From assembly GCA_049965455.1 (NCBI GenBank), contig JBMFWH010000064.1, forward strand, positions 1-7,426: a DNA stretch of 7,426 nucleotides, in the 5' to 3' direction. This DNA is from JAVRLB01 sp049965455 (GTDB taxonomy: Archaea > Thermoplasmatota > Thermoplasmata > Thermoplasmatales > ARK-15). The position numbers were made by a program, and so were the translations under genes. The notes beneath the pieces are model-generated. The model did no database searches. It worked only from the letters and a program-made list of their open reading frames with translations, and was not told the DNA's origin. Below are positions 5,586-7,426 of this stretch, one piece after another; the stretch's first letter is position 1, and every line of letters begins with the position of its first letter.

Positions 5586-7088
5586 TTATGATTCAAATAC
5601 TTTTTTACCTGAAATATATGTGGCCAATATTTTTATGTCTTTTAAATCTTTTTCAGGTATATTAAATGGATCTTTGTCCAGAATTATGAAATCTGCAAAT
5701 TTATTTATGTTGAGTGACCCAATTTCATTGTTGTTCAGGGCAATAGCGGACCCATTTGTGTAGCAGAACAATGCTTCAGAAATACTTAATGCTTGATTCA
5801 TAGTGTATTTACTCAATTCTATATTTTCATATTTACCTCTAGTTACTGCGGCATAGACAGTGAGCCATGGATTTATAGGCTCTACAGGAGCATCTGTCGA
5901 AAAGGCTACGTTCAATCCGCTAGATAACATATCTTTAAATCGATAAACAAGAGGTGCCCTTTTAACTCCAACTCTATCAAGAGACCAAAAATCTGTTATA
6001 ATAAAATGAGGTTGCACTACACAAGAGACATTAAGAGATCTGATGCGTTCTAGTTGATCTGCTCTCATGATTGAGCAATGCTCTATTCTATGATTACCTT
6101 TTACTTTTGAAAAGATATCGAGAACTATATCAATACCTTTATCTCCTATTGCATGAACTGCTATCTGTTTGTTTTTTGCTTCACTTAATTTTGAAAATTT
6201 AAGAAGAGTATCGAAATCATTGACCATTTCTCCTATATTATTTGAATCTGCATATTTTTCACTTAAAAGTGCTGTTCTGACCCCAAGAGCTCCGTCGACA
6301 AATAATTTAATGCCGTTTATTTTTAAAAGATCATTATCTTTAAAGTCCTGAAGAGCATCTGGATTTGTATATATCATTATTCTAATCTCTATTTTTGATT
6401 CGTTATATAGCACCTTAAGTATATCAAATGTTTCCTTGCTACAAGATACAAAACCTATGCTAGTTATACCATTTTTCTTTAAATATTGAATACCATCAAG
6501 AATATATTTCTTCTTTGTTTCCGCAGATACAAGCAGATTATAATATTTTCTATATTCTTCAAATGCATCTTCTTTGACTATTCCTAAGGGTTCTCCATTT
6601 TCAAAAGGATAATTCTCATTCTCAATATGGTAATTAACTTTTTCAATTAAATTGGAATTTACTACCGCAGCATGTAAACAAACTCTTGTTAATATTACTG
6701 GCCTATCCTTAACTATTTCATCAATATCATATTTATTTGGCCATCTTTTTTCTTGGAATTTCTCTTCATCCCAGCCATGCCCCATTATTGGCCCTTCATG
6801 GTCTTTTGCATAGTTCATCAACAAAACTTTTAATTCCTTGATTGATTTGATTCCTCTTAGATCAAGAATATTCAAATATTGACCTAACTCATCAAGATGC
6901 ATATGTGCATCAATGAACCCAGGCATTACACTCTTACCTTGAAGATCCACAATTTTTTCAGATATTTTCTTTGCCTCATTATCTTCCCCAAGAAAAACAA
7001 TCTTATCCCCTTCTGTTACCATAGAGTTATATATTCTTACTGGGTAGAAACTTGCGTATATTTTACCATTTATAAAACCGATTTTCAT
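5586..7088 (-). CDS. Amidohydrolase family 3 (YtcJ-like) metal-dependent hydrolase
   Basis: The 500-residue cytoplasmic enzyme has the amidohydrolase layout. A short N-terminal beta sandwich is followed by PGFIDAHMHLDELG with the metal-binding HxH at H62 and H64. Next come GHGWDEEKF (103-111) and RVCLHAAVVNS (135-145), both typical of the YtcJ group. Other metal or active-site candidates are K261 or nearby residues in GIKLFVDGALG (259-269), H312 in AVHAIGDKG, H337 in HRIEHC, and D399 in FSTDAPVEP. A final beta segment (ADFIILDKDPF, 465-475) closes the sandwich. The length is close to the usual 500-550 residues. Family members hydrolyse amide or related bonds in varied compounds, and the substrate cannot be told from the sequence. 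The gene stands alone, with no Shine-Dalgarno site and a TATA-like box at -31 to -23, so it is probably leaderless. It converges on the transposase remnant. Confidence 0.9.
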   Translation of the reverse strand: MKIGFINGKIYASFYPVRIYNSMVTEGDKIVFLGEDNEAKKISEKIVDLQGKSVMPGFIDAHMHLDELGQYLNILDLRGIKSIKELKVLLMNYAKDHEGPIMGHGWDEEKFQEKRWPNKYDIDEIVKDRPVILTRVCLHAAVVNSNLIEKVNYHIENENYPFENGEPLGIVKEDAFEEYRKYYNLLVSAETKKKYILDGIQYLKKNGITSIGFVSCSKETFDILKVLYNESKIEIRIMIYTNPDALQDFKDNDLLKINGIKLFVDGALGVRTALLSEKYADSNNIGEMVNDFDTLLKFSKLSEAKNKQIAVHAIGDKGIDIVLDIFSKVKGNHRIEHCSIMRADQLERIRSLNVSCVVQPHFIITDFWSLDRVGVKRAPLVYRFKDMLSSGLNVAFSTDAPVEPINPWLTVYAAVTRGKYENIELSKYTMNQALSISEALFCYTNGSAIALNNNEIGSLNINKFADFIILDKDPFNIPEKDLKDIKILATYISGKKVFES

Positions 7089-7110
7089 ATTAGTGACAAT
7101 ATCTAATAAC

Positions 7111-7119
7111 TATAATAAA
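7111..7119 (-). promoter_or_regulatory. TATA-like box of the amidohydrolase gene
   Basis: TTTATTATA on the minus strand lies at -31 to -23 from the ATG at 7088. The spacing and the lack of a ribosome binding site fit a leaderless transcript, as for the oxidoreductase and prenyltransferase genes. Confidence 0.55.
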
Positions 7120-7265
7120 TTTTATGATATTAGCTCTATTTCTAACTTAAATCAAAAAATGCATTCAAGATCTTAAAATACCCTTTTTTATATATCATTT
7201 TTTATTTATTTTTTGTTGTTTATCTTATGATTTTCCGTCTTTTTAACGATAATAGATAATATAAA

Positions 7266-7284
7266 TTATGTGCTAGACACATAA
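7266..7284. repeat. Perfect 7-bp hairpin
   Basis: TTATGTG (7266-7272) and CACATAA (7278-7284) pair around the 5-base loop CTAGA. It may be a protein-binding palindrome or part of a terminator. No gene can be assigned to it. Confidence 0.4.
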
Positions 7285-7334
7285 ACATTGCTTTTACTTG
7301 TCTCCTGATCACCGTTATTAATATTTTCATGCGC

Positions 7335-7404
7335 TGTAATAGGTCACGGTTATGAAGTAATCTATCCGTTATTTATCTAGCGCTACGTATTTTTACTGAA
7401 ATTT
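7335..7404 (-). repeat. Right arm of bipartite inverted repeat
   Basis: This is the inverted partner of 70-139. The block at 7335-7357 matches at 22 of 23 positions, and the block at 7386-7396 (CGTATTTTTAC) matches with one missing base. The 28 bases between them (7358-7385) are unlike those of the left arm. Read on the plus strand it points outward and begins TGTAATAGGTCACG. Two short matched blocks at fixed spacing suggest binding sites for one protein, such as the end of an insertion sequence recognised by its transposase, or a regulator's paired sites. Confidence 0.7.
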
Positions 7405-7426
7405 TGTAGTAATGGCGGACCTTCTT

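Larger units (their letters stand above)
7089..7426. other. Non-coding AT-rich terminal region
   Basis: No credible gene is seen in these 338 bases. The part next to the amidohydrolase holds its promoter. Positions 7185-7245 carry several T tracts on the plus strand. A perfect hairpin lies at 7266-7284, and the last 90 bases hold the right arm of the long inverted repeat. The only open frames are very short. Confidence 0.6.

Noticed and set aside
7220..7288. A 22-residue open frame on the minus strand with a basic C-terminus
   Set aside because: It is very short, a GGAG-like site is too far from the ATG, and the TATA-like box upstream does not have the leaderless spacing seen for the other genes.
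7345..7402. Possible C/D box guide RNA in the repeat arm (ATGAAG followed by CTGA)
   Set aside because: The C box departs from RTGATGA, the left arm has CCGA instead of CTGA, and no internal D'/C' boxes are visible.

Overview
The window looks like a stretch of a low-GC archaeal genome, most likely a euryarchaeote and plausibly of the Thermoplasmata. That placement is an inference. What can be seen is AT-rich DNA, TATA-like boxes centred about 25-27 bases upstream of the ATG of three genes that lack a Shine-Dalgarno site (leaderless transcripts), one gene with a GAGGTGA site, and a UbiA-type prenyltransferase coupled to a SPASM radical SAM enzyme. I cannot name the species.

Layout from left to right. 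Positions 1-200 are non-coding and hold one arm of a bipartite inverted repeat plus the promoter of the first gene. Positions 201-632 (+) encode a small 2x[4Fe-4S] ferredoxin with a GTGP-rich N-terminus (DUF5320-like) and a C-terminal helical tail. It converges, with a gap of 16 bases, on an FAD-dependent oxidoreductase of the DAO family (649-1914, -). A shared 171-base intergenic region separates that gene from a divergent small polytopic membrane protein of unknown function (2086-2661, +). Next comes a minus-strand operon in which a MenA/UbiA-like prenyltransferase (3943-4884) is followed, through an ATGA overlap, by a SPASM radical SAM protein resembling the AhbD/NirJ group (2753-3946). Positions 4885-5040 hold a TATA box overlapping two alternative hairpins. 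After them comes a 5'-truncated DDE transposase (about 5041-5496, +) that keeps the second Asp and the Glu of the triad but has lost the first Asp. The last gene is a YtcJ-type amidohydrolase (5586-7088, -). The final 338 bases are non-coding and T-rich and hold the second arm of the inverted repeat.

Functionally, the prenyltransferase and radical SAM pair is the clearest unit. Translational coupling suggests they act in one pathway, most simply isoprenoid quinone or prenylated/haem cofactor synthesis at the membrane. The ferredoxin could serve as a low-potential electron carrier, but nothing in the sequence ties it to the operon. The other genes look like independent metabolic genes.

The most unusual non-genic structure is the pair of diverged arms of about 70 bp in inverted orientation at the two ends of the window (70-139 and 7335-7404). 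Each arm has two conserved blocks separated by exactly 28 unconserved bases. They could be outward-facing ends of two related insertion sequences bracketing the segment, or a shared regulatory element.
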